64,000 nucleotides of DNA from an uncultured Paracoccaceae bacterium (GCA_947500825.1 CANMTR010000004.1:62001-126000); one strand, 5' to 3'. Positions 38,180 to 47,162 are shown, counted from the stretch's first letter. Made by a program: numbers and translations. The notes: generated from the sequence alone by a model not told the origin.

Positions 38180-38409
38180 TTGTTCTAGCTTTCCGTCCCC
38201 GCCCCGTCCAGATCTCGCAACCAGGGTCGAACGGTATGGCGCCCGGTGCCGCGGCCCTTGGGGGCAATGTCGCCGCGACACCGGACTAGCTTGCGCTTGA
38301 GGGGGTCATGACGCCCCTCCGTGTCCGGGTTGGGGAGGATTCATGGCCATTTCCGGGCGCCGGGCGGCGGGACTTGCCAAGATCGCCCCGCTCGCCCACC
38401 TTTCACGGC

Positions 38410-38751
38410 ATGAACGCGCCCACGCCCTTTCCCGGCCGCCCCGAGGCCGCCGCCCAGATCGCCTTCGACCGGTCCGAGCTGAACCTGATCCTCGCGCTCT
38501 ACGGCCGGGCCGTGGCGGCGGGGGAATGGCGCGACTACGGCATGTCGTTCCTGCGCGAGGTGGCGGTGTTCTCGATCTTCCGCCGCTCGGCCGAGCACCC
38601 GCTCTACCGCATCGAGAAGCGCCCGCGCCTCAGGAACCGCCAGGGCATGTATGCCGTGATCGGCATGAACGGCCAGATCCTCAAGCGCGGCCACGACCTG
38701 AAATCCGTTCTGGGCGTGCTGGACCGCAAGCTGATCCGCGCGGTGGAGTGA
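38410..38751 (+). CDS. DUF2794 domain protein
   Basis: 113 residues from ATG 38410. The conserved core IAFDRSELNLILALYGRAV, EWRDYGMSFLREVAVFSIFR, and LYRIEKRPRLRNRQGMYAV identify DUF2794, a small soluble protein restricted largely to alphaproteobacteria. Function unknown. The frame extends upstream to 38308 without conservation. Divergent from imuB across a 270-base gap that holds the LexA box. Confidence 0.9.
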   Translation: MNAPTPFPGRPEAAAQIAFDRSELNLILALYGRAVAAGEWRDYGMSFLREVAVFSIFRRSAEHPLYRIEKRPRLRNRQGMYAVIGMNGQILKRGHDLKSVLGVLDRKLIRAVE

Positions 38752-38800
38752 CCCCGCCCCTCGGCGGGCCCTCCGGGCCCTTCTCCGGGCCGCGCGCGCC

Positions 38801-39634
38801 TCAGTCCAGCCGCCGGCGCGAGGTCACCGGCCCGTCGCCCTGCTCCGCGATCCGCTCCACCGCCGCCGCGATGGGCTCGTAGGTCACCGCCATGTGGTGG
38901 GCGTTGGCGTGGATCAGCACCTCGCCGTCCACCGCCATGGCCACGTGGCCGCGCCAGAAATAGAGGTCCCCGCGCCGGACGGGGGCGTCCGCGTCCAGGG
39001 GCGCGCCCAGCACCGCCTCCTGCAGGTCGCTGTCGCCGGGGCAGGGGATGTGGCACGCCAGGCACGCCGCCTGCACCAGCCCCGAGCAGTCGATCCCGTC
39101 AGACGAGTTCCCCCCCCAGAGATAGGGCACCCCGAAGAAGAGCTGCGCCACCGTGGCCGGATCGGTGAAGGCGCGGTTGGCGGGCACCACGTGGGCGCGC
39201 GGCACGAACCAGCCGCCGGGCGTCTCGAAGAACCGCCCCTCCGCCGCCACGACGCCCACCCGCGCCCCGAAGGACAGGCGCATCCCGGCCACCCGCTTGA
39301 TGTCGGGCGCGGGATAGAGGTGGGTGGCGGGCACGCCGACCATGTGGCTGGCCTGGGCGGACGGGCCCAGCGCTGCCTCGGCCACGTAGCCCACGTAGCC
39401 GTCCTTCAGCGCGCGGCAGAACGCCATGCCGCCCAGCCGCTCGTAGATCTCCACGCCCTCTCCCAGCAAGAGCTGCCGGTCGCGCGCCCCGGCCTCGGGG
39501 TTGGCCCACAGGTCCGCCACGGGCACCGCGACCGCGGCCGGCTCGGGCGCCACGAACCGCTCGGCGGTCACGCGCCCCTCCAGGTGGCGCGCGGCGACGC
39601 GGCCGTTGGCGGGGGTCAGGCGGCGGTCGGTCAC
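38801..39634 (-). CDS. NlpC/P60 family cell-wall peptidase with SH3-like region
   Basis: 277 residues from GTG 39634. The N-terminal 130 residues contain bacterial SH3-like segments, and the C-terminal NlpC/P60 domain has the Cys nucleophile in IDCSGLVQAACLA, His in FWRGHVAMAVDG, and the third polar residue in HANAHH. Such enzymes cut gamma-D-glutamyl-diaminopimelate bonds in muropeptides. No signal peptide is seen, so it may act on recycled muropeptides in the cytosol. Its start overlaps the aminopeptidase stop (GTGA), consistent with joint peptide recycling. Confidence 0.92.
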   Translation of the reverse strand: MTDRRLTPANGRVAARHLEGRVTAERFVAPEPAAVAVPVADLWANPEAGARDRQLLLGEGVEIYERLGGMAFCRALKDGYVGYVAEAALGPSAQASHMVGVPATHLYPAPDIKRVAGMRLSFGARVGVVAAEGRFFETPGGWFVPRAHVVPANRAFTDPATVAQLFFGVPYLWGGNSSDGIDCSGLVQAACLACHIPCPGDSDLQEAVLGAPLDADAPVRRGDLYFWRGHVAMAVDGEVLIHANAHHMAVTYEPIAAAVERIAEQGDGPVTSRRRLD

Positions 39635-41034
39635 GACATCCCCCCGATCGCCTCCAGCAGCGCCCGCGCCCCCTGTCCCGCGCCGCCCTTGGGGCGCGCC
39701 GGCTTGTCGGCGGGCTGCCAGCCGTAGATGTCGAAATGGGCGTAGGAGGCCGCCCCGGCCGCGAAGCGGCGCAGGAACAGCGCCGCGGTGATCGAACCCG
39801 CGAAGCCGCCCGAAGGCGCGTTGTCGAGGTCGGCGATGCCGGGCTCGATCATCTCCTCGTAGGGGTCCCAGAACGGCATCCGCCAGACCGGGTCGCGCAC
39901 CCGCGCGCCCGCCGCCGCGAGCGCCTCGGCGAACGCCTCGTCGTCGGTGTAGAAGGGCGCGATGTCGGGGCCGAGCGCCACCCGCGCCGCCCCCGTCAGC
40001 GTCGCCATCGACACCAGAAGGTCGCTCTCCTCCTCCGTGGCCAGCGCCAGGGCGTCCGCCAGCACCAGCCGCCCCTCGGCGTCGGTGTTGTTGACCTCCA
40101 CCGTCGGCCCCTTGCGCGAGGGCAGGATGTCGCCGGGCCGGAAGGCCGCGCCCGAGACGGCGTTCTCCACCGCCGGGATCAGCACGCGCAGGCGCACCCG
40201 CGCGCCGGTGGCCATGATCGTGCGCGCCAGGCCCAGCACGGTGGCAGCACCCCCCATGTCCTTCTTCATCAGGCCCATGGAGCTGCCGGGCTTGAGGTTC
40301 AGCCCGCCGGTGTCGAAGCACACGCCCTTGCCCACCAGCGTCACGCGCGGGCCCTCGTCGCCCCAGCGCATCTCCACCAGCCGCGGCTCCCGGCCCGCCG
40401 ACGCGGCAGCGCCCACCGTGGCGATCAGCGGAAAGCCCGCCTCCAGCTCCGCGCCCGCCACCGTGCGCGTGGTGGCGCCGAAGGCGTCCCCCGTCTCGCG
40501 CGCCGCGGCCTCCAGCTCGGCGGGGCCCATGTCGCGGGCGGGCGTGTTGATGAGGTCGCGGGTCAGCGCCTCGCCGGCGGCGATCCGCTCCAGCCGGGGG
40601 GCATCCACCCCCTCGGGCGCGACCAGCGTCGCCTCGGGGCCGGGCGCCTCGGCGTAGCGGTCGAAGCGGTATCCCGCCAGCAGCCAGCCCAGCGCCGCCT
40701 CCTCGCGCGCCTCCGCGTCCAGATCGCCCGCGATCCGCCAGGCCCCGGCGGACAGGCGCGCGCGCACGCCCCCCAGGGCGAAGCGGCCTCGCGCCCGGGC
40801 CTCGGGCGTGCCCAGCCCGAAGAGCGCGCCCGCGGGCGCCCCGTCCGGCCCGGGCAGGACCAGCGACTGTCCCGCCTTGCCCTCGAACCCGGCGGCCTCC
40901 ACCCAGGCGCGGGCGGCCGGGTCCGCGGCCTCGCGCCACGCTCCCAGCTCCTCGGGCGACAGGCATCGGATCTCGCGGGTGGCGGGATCTTCGGCGGCGT
41001 CGGCGGGGGCGAAGGTCAGGGCGCTTTGGGTCAT
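39631..41034 (-). CDS. M17 leucyl aminopeptidase family protein
   Basis: 467 residues. The metal and active-site segments VGKGVCFDTGGLNLKP (catalytic Lys), MKKDMGGAATVLG, and NTDAEGRLVLADAL (catalytic Arg and metal-binding Asp/Glu) are complete. It removes N-terminal residues from peptides in the cytosol using two metal ions. It overlaps the NlpC/P60 gene downstream by four bases, suggesting that the pair degrades cell-wall or other peptides. Confidence 0.95.
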   Translation of the reverse strand: MTQSALTFAPADAAEDPATREIRCLSPEELGAWREAADPAARAWVEAAGFEGKAGQSLVLPGPDGAPAGALFGLGTPEARARGRFALGGVRARLSAGAWRIAGDLDAEAREEAALGWLLAGYRFDRYAEAPGPEATLVAPEGVDAPRLERIAAGEALTRDLINTPARDMGPAELEAAARETGDAFGATTRTVAGAELEAGFPLIATVGAAASAGREPRLVEMRWGDEGPRVTLVGKGVCFDTGGLNLKPGSSMGLMKKDMGGAATVLGLARTIMATGARVRLRVLIPAVENAVSGAAFRPGDILPSRKGPTVEVNNTDAEGRLVLADALALATEEESDLLVSMATLTGAARVALGPDIAPFYTDDEAFAEALAAAGARVRDPVWRMPFWDPYEEMIEPGIADLDNAPSGGFAGSITAALFLRRFAAGAASYAHFDIYGWQPADKPARPKGGAGQGARALLEAIGGMS

Positions 41035-41099
41035 CGGCTCTCCGGGGCCTCGGGGGCTTTCGCCCGGACCCTAACGCTGCCGCGCGCGGCCCGAAAGGG

Positions 41100-41456
41100 T
41101 CAGCCGGGCACGTCCTGAAGCCGCCAGATCTCGTTCAGCGTGGCCAGCCCGACCCGGTCCAGCCGGGCGACGTTGGCCGCCAGCGCGGTGGCGTCGTCGC
41201 CGCGCGCCAGCGTGTCGATCGTGCGCGCGATCCGGGCGATGCGGTGCAGCCCGACCTCCGTGGCCCGCGCCGACAGCGTCACGGCCGCGATCCTGAGCTC
41301 CCGCGTGGCCTTGGCCAGGGACACCCGGCTGACCAGTTCGGCGATCTCCTCCAGGTCCGTCTCCAGCCGCGCGCCGGCGCGCGCCGCGTCCATACCGGCC
41401 AGGCGCAGCACGTCGCCTTCGGCCGGTTCCACGGGATGAAATGCGATGATGCCCAT
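41100..41456 (-). CDS. Conserved small helical protein, Hpt-like by appearance
   Basis: 118 residues, nearly all helical by eye, no signal peptide. It contains LETDLEEIAELVSRVSLAKA and HRIARIARTIDTLARGDD; the helical pattern and one central His in VGLHRIARI recall histidine-phosphotransfer domains, but the Hpt consensus around the His is not met. No firm family assignment. It stands alone, divergent from the carbonic anhydrase gene with a 134-base gap. Confidence 0.65.
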   Translation of the reverse strand: MGIIAFHPVEPAEGDVLRLAGMDAARAGARLETDLEEIAELVSRVSLAKATRELRIAAVTLSARATEVGLHRIARIARTIDTLARGDDATALAANVARLDRVGLATLNEIWRLQDVPG

Positions 41457-41590
41457 GTCTTGCTCCTGACGCCCCCGGGCCGAACCCTGCGGCGCGCGTC
41501 GATAACGGGGGGTTACCGCGCGCGCCTTCCCGTCGGGCGAAATCTGTCGTATTCGACCGATCCAGACCGGACCCGAGAACGGAGGTGCAG

Positions 41591-42238
41591 ATGCTGCCCG
41601 CCAAACCGCTGCCCCAGTACCTCGTCCAGCGTTATCACGGCTGGCGCGCCACCACCTTCGCCGAGAACCACGCCTGGTTCCGCCGCCTGGCCGACGAAGG
41701 CCAGCGCCCCCGCGCCATGGTGATCTCGTGCTGCGACAGCCGGGTCCCCGTCACCTCCATCTTCGGTGCCGAGGAGGGGGAGTTCTTCGTCCACCGCAAC
41801 ATCGCCGGGCTCGTCCCCCCGCACGAGCCCGACGGCAACCGCCACGGCACCTCCGCGGCGGTGGAATACGCCGTCACCGCGCTGAAGGTGGCGCACCTGA
41901 TCGTGCTGGGCCATTCCCAGTGCGGCGGCGTGAAGGGCTGCCTCGACATGTGCGAGGGGCGCGCGCCCGAGCTGGAGGAGACGTCGAGCTTCGTGGGCCG
42001 CTGGATGGACCTCCTCAAGCCCGGCTACGACACCCTGCCCGAGGGCGACGAGCCCGCCCGCGTCACCGCGCTCGAGCACGAGGCCGTGCGCACCTCCCTG
42101 CGCAACCTCCTGACCTTCCCCTTCGTGGAGCGCGCGGTGGCCGAGGACAGGCTGTCGCTCCACGGCCTCCACGCCGATATCGGCGAAGGCGGGCTCACCA
42201 TGCTCGAGGCCGCCGGCGGCCGCTTCGTCCCCGTCTGA
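41591..42238 (+). CDS. Beta-class carbonic anhydrase
   Basis: 215 residues. Interconverts CO2 and bicarbonate. The zinc ligands are visible in VISCCDSRV (Cys and the Asp-Arg dyad) and LGHSQCGGVKG (His and Cys). ATG 41591 follows GGAGG at 41581-41585. Length is normal for the cytosolic bacterial class. It is convergent with the EamA transporter gene, four bases apart. Confidence 0.96.
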   Translation: MLPAKPLPQYLVQRYHGWRATTFAENHAWFRRLADEGQRPRAMVISCCDSRVPVTSIFGAEEGEFFVHRNIAGLVPPHEPDGNRHGTSAAVEYAVTALKVAHLIVLGHSQCGGVKGCLDMCEGRAPELEETSSFVGRWMDLLKPGYDTLPEGDEPARVTALEHEAVRTSLRNLLTFPFVERAVAEDRLSLHGLHADIGEGGLTMLEAAGGRFVPV

Positions 42239-42242
42239 GCCC

Positions 42243-43088
42243 TCAGCCCGCGATCCTGAGCAGGGCCGCGCCCCCCAGCGTGGCCAGGATCGCGGCCACC
42301 TTGGCCGCGTCCGCCCGTTCCCCCATCAGCGCCACGCCGATCAGCAGGGCGAAGACGACGCTCGTCTCCCGCAGGGCCGCGACCAGGGCGATCGGCGCTT
42401 CGGTGAAGGCCCACACGACGATGGCGTAGGCCGCGAAGGACGCGCCGCCGCCGCCCAGCGTGCGGCCCAGGTCCGCGACCGCCAGCCGGCGCAGCCCGCC
42501 CGGGCGCATCCGGTGCAGGATCGCCCCCGTGACCAGGGCGTTTCCCACCGACAGCCAGGCGTAGAATCCCACGCCCGTGCCCGCCGCCCGCGCCCCGATC
42601 CCGTCGTTGAGCGAATAGGCGGCGATGAACCCTCCGGTGAGCAGCGCCAGCGCGCCCGCCCGGGGCGTGCGCCCGCCCCGGGCCGAGGGCGCGGCCAGCA
42701 GGCACAGGATGCCCGCCCCGATCAGGGCCACCGCCACCAGCGCCGCGCCGGGAAGCGCGGTGCCCAGCACCCCCACCGACACGGCCACCACCAGAAGCGG
42801 CGCCGAGCCGCGCGCGATGGGATAGACCTGCGTCAGGTCCCCCGCCCCGTAGGCGGCCACCAGCGCCCCCTGGTATCCCAGGTGCAGCGCGATCCCCGAG
42901 GCGATCCAGGGCAGCGCGGCCGCGTCGGGCAGGGGGACGAAGGGCAGGACGGCCAGCGCGAAGGGCAGGTGCCCCACGATCACCGCCGCGAGGCCCTGCA
43001 CCTTGTCGGTGCCGCCCTTGACGGCCGCGTTCCAGGCCGCGTGGAGGGCCGCGGCGCACAGCACCGCGGCGAAGACCGTCGCCGACAT
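42243..43088 (-). CDS. EamA/DMT family transporter
   Basis: 281 residues with about ten hydrophobic helices and the internal two-fold pattern of EamA (drug/metabolite) exporters: an N-terminal half starting FAAVLCAAALHAAWNAAVKGG and a second half ending AALRETSVVFALLIGVAL followed by GERADAAKVAA. The LRETS motif is typical. Inner-membrane exporter of unknown metabolite. Confidence 0.9.
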   Translation of the reverse strand: MSATVFAAVLCAAALHAAWNAAVKGGTDKVQGLAAVIVGHLPFALAVLPFVPLPDAAALPWIASGIALHLGYQGALVAAYGAGDLTQVYPIARGSAPLLVVAVSVGVLGTALPGAALVAVALIGAGILCLLAAPSARGGRTPRAGALALLTGGFIAAYSLNDGIGARAAGTGVGFYAWLSVGNALVTGAILHRMRPGGLRRLAVADLGRTLGGGGASFAAYAIVVWAFTEAPIALVAALRETSVVFALLIGVALMGERADAAKVAAILATLGGAALLRIAG

Positions 43089-43585
43089 TCCCGCTCTCCC
43101 GTTCCCGGCCTGGCCCGGCCCGGTCGGTGGAGACTACATCGCCGCTTCCCGGGGGCAATCGCCACCCGGTGCGCCAGGGCGCCGGGCGGCGCCCGCACCG
43201 CCAGGGACCGGCGCCGGGGGGTGCGTCCGCGGGCTTCCCGCCGCGCGCAGCGGTCACGTTTCGCCCGCGTCCGGGCGGGCGTCCCGCCCTCCGCCGGGAC
43301 TCCGACAGGACTCCGACGCGAAACCGACACCGGTTTTCGGCCCTCCGGGGCCGGTGAACGCCCCCGGACGGGGGCCTTACGGAATGTGGGGACATCGTCG
43401 GGCGGGCGGAGCGGGCCGGGTCTCCCCCATCCCTTCGGCCGCCTCGCCCGACGTCTCGTGCCTTGCGGCGCCCGGCGGCCGGGGCCGCTCCACCGGAGCG
43501 GTCCGCGGGCGTTTTTGCCCGCGGTCGCGCGCCCGCAGGCGTTCGGCGCCGACGGCCCTCCGGCGGAGGGCCGTCCGGGTGCGCC
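43089..43585. other. 497-base non-coding region rich in hairpins
   Basis: No coding gene is supported on either strand. Visible inverted repeats: GCCCCCG/CGGGGGC at 43360-43375, CCGCGGGC/GCCCGCGG around GTTTTT at 43503-43524, and a 12-pair stem at 43551-43575. The last lies 10 bases past the asd stop and may end asd transcription. The rest has no recognisable signal. Confidence 0.6.
43551..43575 (-). terminator. 12-bp hairpin just downstream of asd
   Basis: GACGGCCCTCCG and its exact complement are separated by one base, 10 bases beyond the asd stop. No T run follows directly, so it is a possible transcription stop or mRNA 3'-end stabiliser; a second hairpin with five A/T in its loop lies at 43503-43524. 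Confidence 0.5.
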
Positions 43586-44608
43586 TTACCCCTTCTTCAG
43601 CACTTCCCGGCCCAGCAGCTCGGCGATCTGCACGGCGTTCAGCGCCGCGCCCTTGCGCAGATTATCGCTGACGCACCAGAGGCTTATGCCGTTCTCAACG
43701 GTGGAATCCTGGCGGATGCGGCTGATGAAGGTGGCGAAGTCGCCGACGCATTCCACCGGCGTGACGTAGCCGCCGTCCTCGCGCTTGTCGACGACCATGA
43801 TGCCGGGCGATTCCCGCAGGATGTCGCGCGCCTCGTCCTCGTCGAGGAACTCCTCGAACTCGATGTTCACGGCCTCGCCGTGGCCCACGAAGACCGGCAC
43901 CCGCACGCAGGTCGCATGCACCTTGATCTTTGTATCTATTATCTTTTTCGTCTCGGCGACCATCTTCCACTCTTCCTTGGTGGAGCCGTCGTCGAGGAAG
44001 ACGTCGATATGCGGGATCACGTTGAAGGCGATCTGCTTGGGGTACTGCTTCGGCGGGACCTCCTCCACCGGGTTGTAGACCGCCTTGGTCTGGTTCCACA
44101 GCTCGTCGATCGCGGCCTTCCCCGAGCCCGACACGGACTGGTAGGTCGAGACCACCACCCGCTTGATCTTCGCCCGGTCGTGCAGGGGCTTCAGCGCCAC
44201 CACCATCTGCGCCGTGGAGCAGTTGGGATTGGCGATGATGTTCTTCTTGGAATAGCCGTGCACGGCCTCCGGATTGCACTCCGGCACGATCAGCGGCACG
44301 TCCGGATCGTAGCGGTAGAGCGACGAGTTGTCGATCACCACGCAGCCCGCCTTGGCCGCCTTGGGCGCGTATTGCTTGGTCGCGTCCGATCCGATGGCGA
44401 ACAGCGCCATGTCGATGCCGGTGAAGTCGAACTGGTCGAGATCCTTGGTCTTCAGCGTTTTGTCGCCGTAGCTGACCTCCGTGCCCAGCGACCGGCGCGA
44501 GGCCAGCGCGATCACCTCGTCGGCGGGGAACCCGCGCTCCGACAGGATGCTCAGCATTTCGCGGCCCACGTTCCCCGTGGCGCCGACGACGGCAATTCTG
44601 TAACCCAT
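43586..44608 (-). CDS. asd: Aspartate-semialdehyde dehydrogenase
   Basis: 340 residues from ATG 44608, preceded by a G-rich Shine-Dalgarno-like GGGGGA; an ATG at 44620 adds four residues. Reduces aspartyl phosphate to aspartate semialdehyde for lysine, methionine, threonine and diaminopimelate. The N-terminal YRIAVVGATGNVGREML binds NADP, the catalytic Cys is in ANPNCSTAQMV, and the His motif HATCVRVPVFVGHGEAV is intact. Codons at the end (GREVLKKG) close a normal-length protein. Confidence 0.97.
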   Translation of the reverse strand: MGYRIAVVGATGNVGREMLSILSERGFPADEVIALASRRSLGTEVSYGDKTLKTKDLDQFDFTGIDMALFAIGSDATKQYAPKAAKAGCVVIDNSSLYRYDPDVPLIVPECNPEAVHGYSKKNIIANPNCSTAQMVVALKPLHDRAKIKRVVVSTYQSVSGSGKAAIDELWNQTKAVYNPVEEVPPKQYPKQIAFNVIPHIDVFLDDGSTKEEWKMVAETKKIIDTKIKVHATCVRVPVFVGHGEAVNIEFEEFLDEDEARDILRESPGIMVVDKREDGGYVTPVECVGDFATFISRIRQDSTVENGISLWCVSDNLRKGAALNAVQIAELLGREVLKKG

Positions 44609-44719
44609 GGGATCCCCCATCTTTGAAGACCCGGTCTCTTAGCCCATCGTTTTGGGGCGTGAAAGGGGGCCAATCCGTGCTATCTTTCGCCCAGACCATA
44701 CGCGCAAAGGAGCTTGTCC

Positions 44720-44797
44720 ATGTATTTCCTCGTCCTGATCATCCTCATCGCCCTGCTCGCCGTCACCGTGTTCAACTACATCAAGTCGGTGCGCTGA
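44720..44797 (+). CDS. 25-residue single-helix membrane peptide
   Basis: ATG 44720 to TGA 44797 encodes Met-Tyr-Phe then a run of hydrophobic residues (LVLIILIALLAVTVF) and a basic end NYIKSVR. AAAGGAG at 44706-44712 is an ideal ribosome binding site with seven-base spacing. It would be a single-span inner-membrane peptide with the C-terminus inside by the positive-inside rule. It sits between asd (divergent) and the phosphoesterase (convergent, seven bases away). Function unknown; small enough to be missed by most gene finders. Confidence 0.6.
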   Translation: MYFLVLIILIALLAVTVFNYIKSVR

Positions 44798-44804
44798 GGC
44801 CAAT

Positions 44805-45596
44805 TCAGGCGGCGGCCGGCTCCAGCGGAGTTCGGCCCCGCTCGTCCAGCGTCCAGGCCCGGCGGCCCTCGAACACCGCCGGGACAAGCGGGTTGCCGTA
44901 GCCGGCTCCGCCATCGAGGTTGATGCGGTTGCCGTGATGGGTCGGATGCGACAGCGCGGTATGGCCGTGCACGACCAGGCGTCCGTGATCCTCGCGGCTC
45001 TCGAGCCACTCCCCGCGGATCCACAGCAGGTCGTCCTCGCTCTGCCGCTCCAACGGCACCCCGGGCCTCAGCCCTGCGTGGACGAACAGCAGCTCACCCT
45101 CCTCGTGCCAAGGCGCCAGCTCGTCGAGGAAGCGCAGATGCGCCTCCGGAACGGCTTCTTGTGCCGCGTGGGCCAGGTCCACGCCCGTCATCCGCTCGCC
45201 GCCCATGTCGTAGGAGGCCAGCGTCTCGATCCCGCCATTGTGGAGGAACGCCGCCGCCTCCCCGCCCAGGCCGTAGGAGCCGAGCGTCCGCGTGCCCCCC
45301 AGTGCGCGGTTGAGCCACGACTTGCCGGACGAGATCCGGGCGTCGTTCTCCCGCCCCGACTCGAGGAACCGCTGGAACATGCGGTCGTGGTTGCCCTTGC
45401 AGAATCTCCAGTCGCGCCCCGCCGCGCGTCCCTCGATCAGGCGGTCCAGCACGCCCGCGCTGTCGGGGCCCCGATCGGTGTAGTCGCCCAGGAACACCAC
45501 CCGCGCCTCCGCGCCGCCGTCGGCCTCGATCAACGCCAGCGCGCGGTCGAGTTCGGCGAGCTGGCCGTGGATGTCGCCCACGGCATAGAGGGTCAT
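44805..45596 (-). CDS. Metallophosphoesterase (serine/threonine phosphatase-like)
   Basis: 263 residues. All metallophosphoesterase signatures are in order: YAVGDIHGQ, FLGDYTDRGPDS, FCKGNHDRMF and VVHGHTALSHP, supplying the dimetal site. It resembles bacterial PPP-type phosphatases (ApaH/PrpA-like) acting on phosphoproteins or dinucleoside polyphosphates. ATG 45596 overlaps the pyrF stop (ATGA). Substrate not determinable here. Confidence 0.92.
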   Translation of the reverse strand: MTLYAVGDIHGQLAELDRALALIEADGGAEARVVFLGDYTDRGPDSAGVLDRLIEGRAAGRDWRFCKGNHDRMFQRFLESGRENDARISSGKSWLNRALGGTRTLGSYGLGGEAAAFLHNGGIETLASYDMGGERMTGVDLAHAAQEAVPEAHLRFLDELAPWHEEGELLFVHAGLRPGVPLERQSEDDLLWIRGEWLESREDHGRLVVHGHTALSHPTHHGNRINLDGGAGYGNPLVPAVFEGRRAWTLDERGRTPLEPAAA

Positions 45597-46291
45597 CGCG
45601 CGCCCTCCATCTCGTCGAGGATCGCGCGAGCGGCGGCGCGGGGGTCGGGGGCCTGCCAGACGGGGCGGCCCACGACGATGTGGTCCGCCCCCGCCTCGAT
45701 CGCGGCGCGGGGCGTGGCGATACGCTTCTGGTCGCCGGCATCCGCGCCCGCGGGCCGCACGCCGGGCGTGACGATCAGCCGCCCCGACGCCTCCGGAAGC
45801 GCCCGGAGCGACGCGGCCTCCCGCGGGGAGGCGACGACGCCGTGCGCCCCGGCCTCGAACGCGGCCGCCGCGCGGTCGCGCACGATCTCGCCCACGGCCC
45901 CGTCGCGCACGAGGCTCGCGTCCAGGTCCGCGCGGTCGAGCGAGGTCAGCACCGTCACCGCCAGGATCTTCGTGTCCGTCCCGGATGCCCCCTCCATCGC
46001 GGCACGGACCACGTGCGGATCGCCGTGCACGGTGAGGAAATCGAGGTCGAAGCGGCACAGGCCGCGCACCGCCGCCTCCACCGTCGCGCCGATGTCGAAC
46101 AGCTTCATGTCGAGGAAGACGCGCTTGCCACGTTCGTCCTTCAGTTCCTGCGCCAGCGCCATGCCGCCGCCGGTGAGCATCCCCAGCCCGATCTTGTAGA
46201 CGTCGACCGCGTCGCCCAGCCGGTCGGCCAGCTTCAGCCCCGTCAGCGCGTCCGCCACGTCGAGCGCCACGATCAACCTGTCATCCGCCAT
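45593..46291 (-). CDS. pyrF: Orotidine 5'-phosphate decarboxylase
   Basis: 232 residues. Makes UMP from OMP, the last step of pyrimidine synthesis. The N-terminal LIVALDVADALTGLKLADRL, catalytic Lys/Asp cluster VFLDMKLFDIGATVE and the phosphate-binding VTPGVRPAG segment followed by DHIVVGRPVW are intact. The downstream phosphoesterase gene overlaps by four bases. Confidence 0.97.
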   Translation of the reverse strand: MADDRLIVALDVADALTGLKLADRLGDAVDVYKIGLGMLTGGGMALAQELKDERGKRVFLDMKLFDIGATVEAAVRGLCRFDLDFLTVHGDPHVVRAAMEGASGTDTKILAVTVLTSLDRADLDASLVRDGAVGEIVRDRAAAAFEAGAHGVVASPREAASLRALPEASGRLIVTPGVRPAGADAGDQKRIATPRAAIEAGADHIVVGRPVWQAPDPRAAARAILDEMEGAR

Positions 46292-46391
46292 CGCCGTCTC
46301 CTTGCCTTGGCCGAGGCTTGCCCCATCTGCGCCACAGCGGCAAGGCGGGGCATGGCTCTCGCGGCCAAGCGCACAGTTTCAGGAGACCTCC

Positions 46392-47162
46392 ATGGCCAAA
46401 TCAGGAAAGGGTGCCGGCAGCCCCCTGCTGCCGATCGCGATCATCGCCGTCGTCGTCGTCGCCGTCATGGCGGCGGTCTTCGGAGTGACCGGAACCGAGC
46501 CCCCCGACCAGGCGACGATCATCGCCGAGGACGACGTGGCCGCCGAGCCCGCAGGCGCCGGCACCACCCCCGAGGGCGAGGCCGACGAGGCCGAGGAGGG
46601 CATCACCGACCAGGTCGACGAGGTCACCCCGGCCGCACCCGGCGAGGACCAGGTCCCCGCCGCCGACGAGGTCGAGGCCCAGACCCCCGACCAGGGCACC
46701 GAGGGCGAGACGGACGCCGATGAGCAGGTCACGGGCACCGTGAACAGCCCCGTGGCCGGTGAAGGCTCGGACGAGGCCGCGACCATGTCCGGCGACGGCG
46801 ACGGCGACGGCGCGGCCGCGGGCCGCCAGGAACTCGAGGCCGGCGAGACCGGGGCCGGCGGCGCCGATGGCGAGCTGGGCGACGAAGGCTCGCCCGCGCC
46901 CCAGGAAGGCCAGCCCGACGCGGGCGCCCAGGACGAGTTCCTGATGGACGAGGATTCGGACAATCCCGGCGCGGGCACGCCCTCGACCACCGAACCGTCG
47001 GGCGGCGACGCGGCCATGCCCGAGGGCCGGGACGCCGAGACCGAGCTCGACCCCGAAGAGGGACAGGAGGTCATCCGCGATGACGACAATGGCGGGGCCG
47101 GCTTCGTCCCCACCCCCTCCGGTCCCGAGGGCCGCGACGGCAATCCGTTGACCGGGGAGTGA
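46392..47162 (+). CDS. Single-pass membrane protein with long acidic low-complexity domain
   Basis: 256 residues from ATG 46392 with AGGAGA at 46381. A short basic N-terminus (AKSGKGAGS) and one hydrophobic helix (about 11-30) are followed by some 220 residues dominated by Asp, Glu, Gly, Ala, Thr and Pro with no cysteine, predicted to be disordered and outside the cytosol. No domain is recognised. It stands alone, divergent from pyrF. Possible roles, such as a periplasmic spacer or cation-binding polymer, are guesses. Confidence 0.7.
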   Translation: MAKSGKGAGSPLLPIAIIAVVVVAVMAAVFGVTGTEPPDQATIIAEDDVAAEPAGAGTTPEGEADEAEEGITDQVDEVTPAAPGEDQVPAADEVEAQTPDQGTEGETDADEQVTGTVNSPVAGEGSDEAATMSGDGDGDGAAAGRQELEAGETGAGGADGELGDEGSPAPQEGQPDAGAQDEFLMDEDSDNPGAGTPSTTEPSGGDAAMPEGRDAETELDPEEGQEVIRDDDNGGAGFVPTPSGPEGRDGNPLTGE

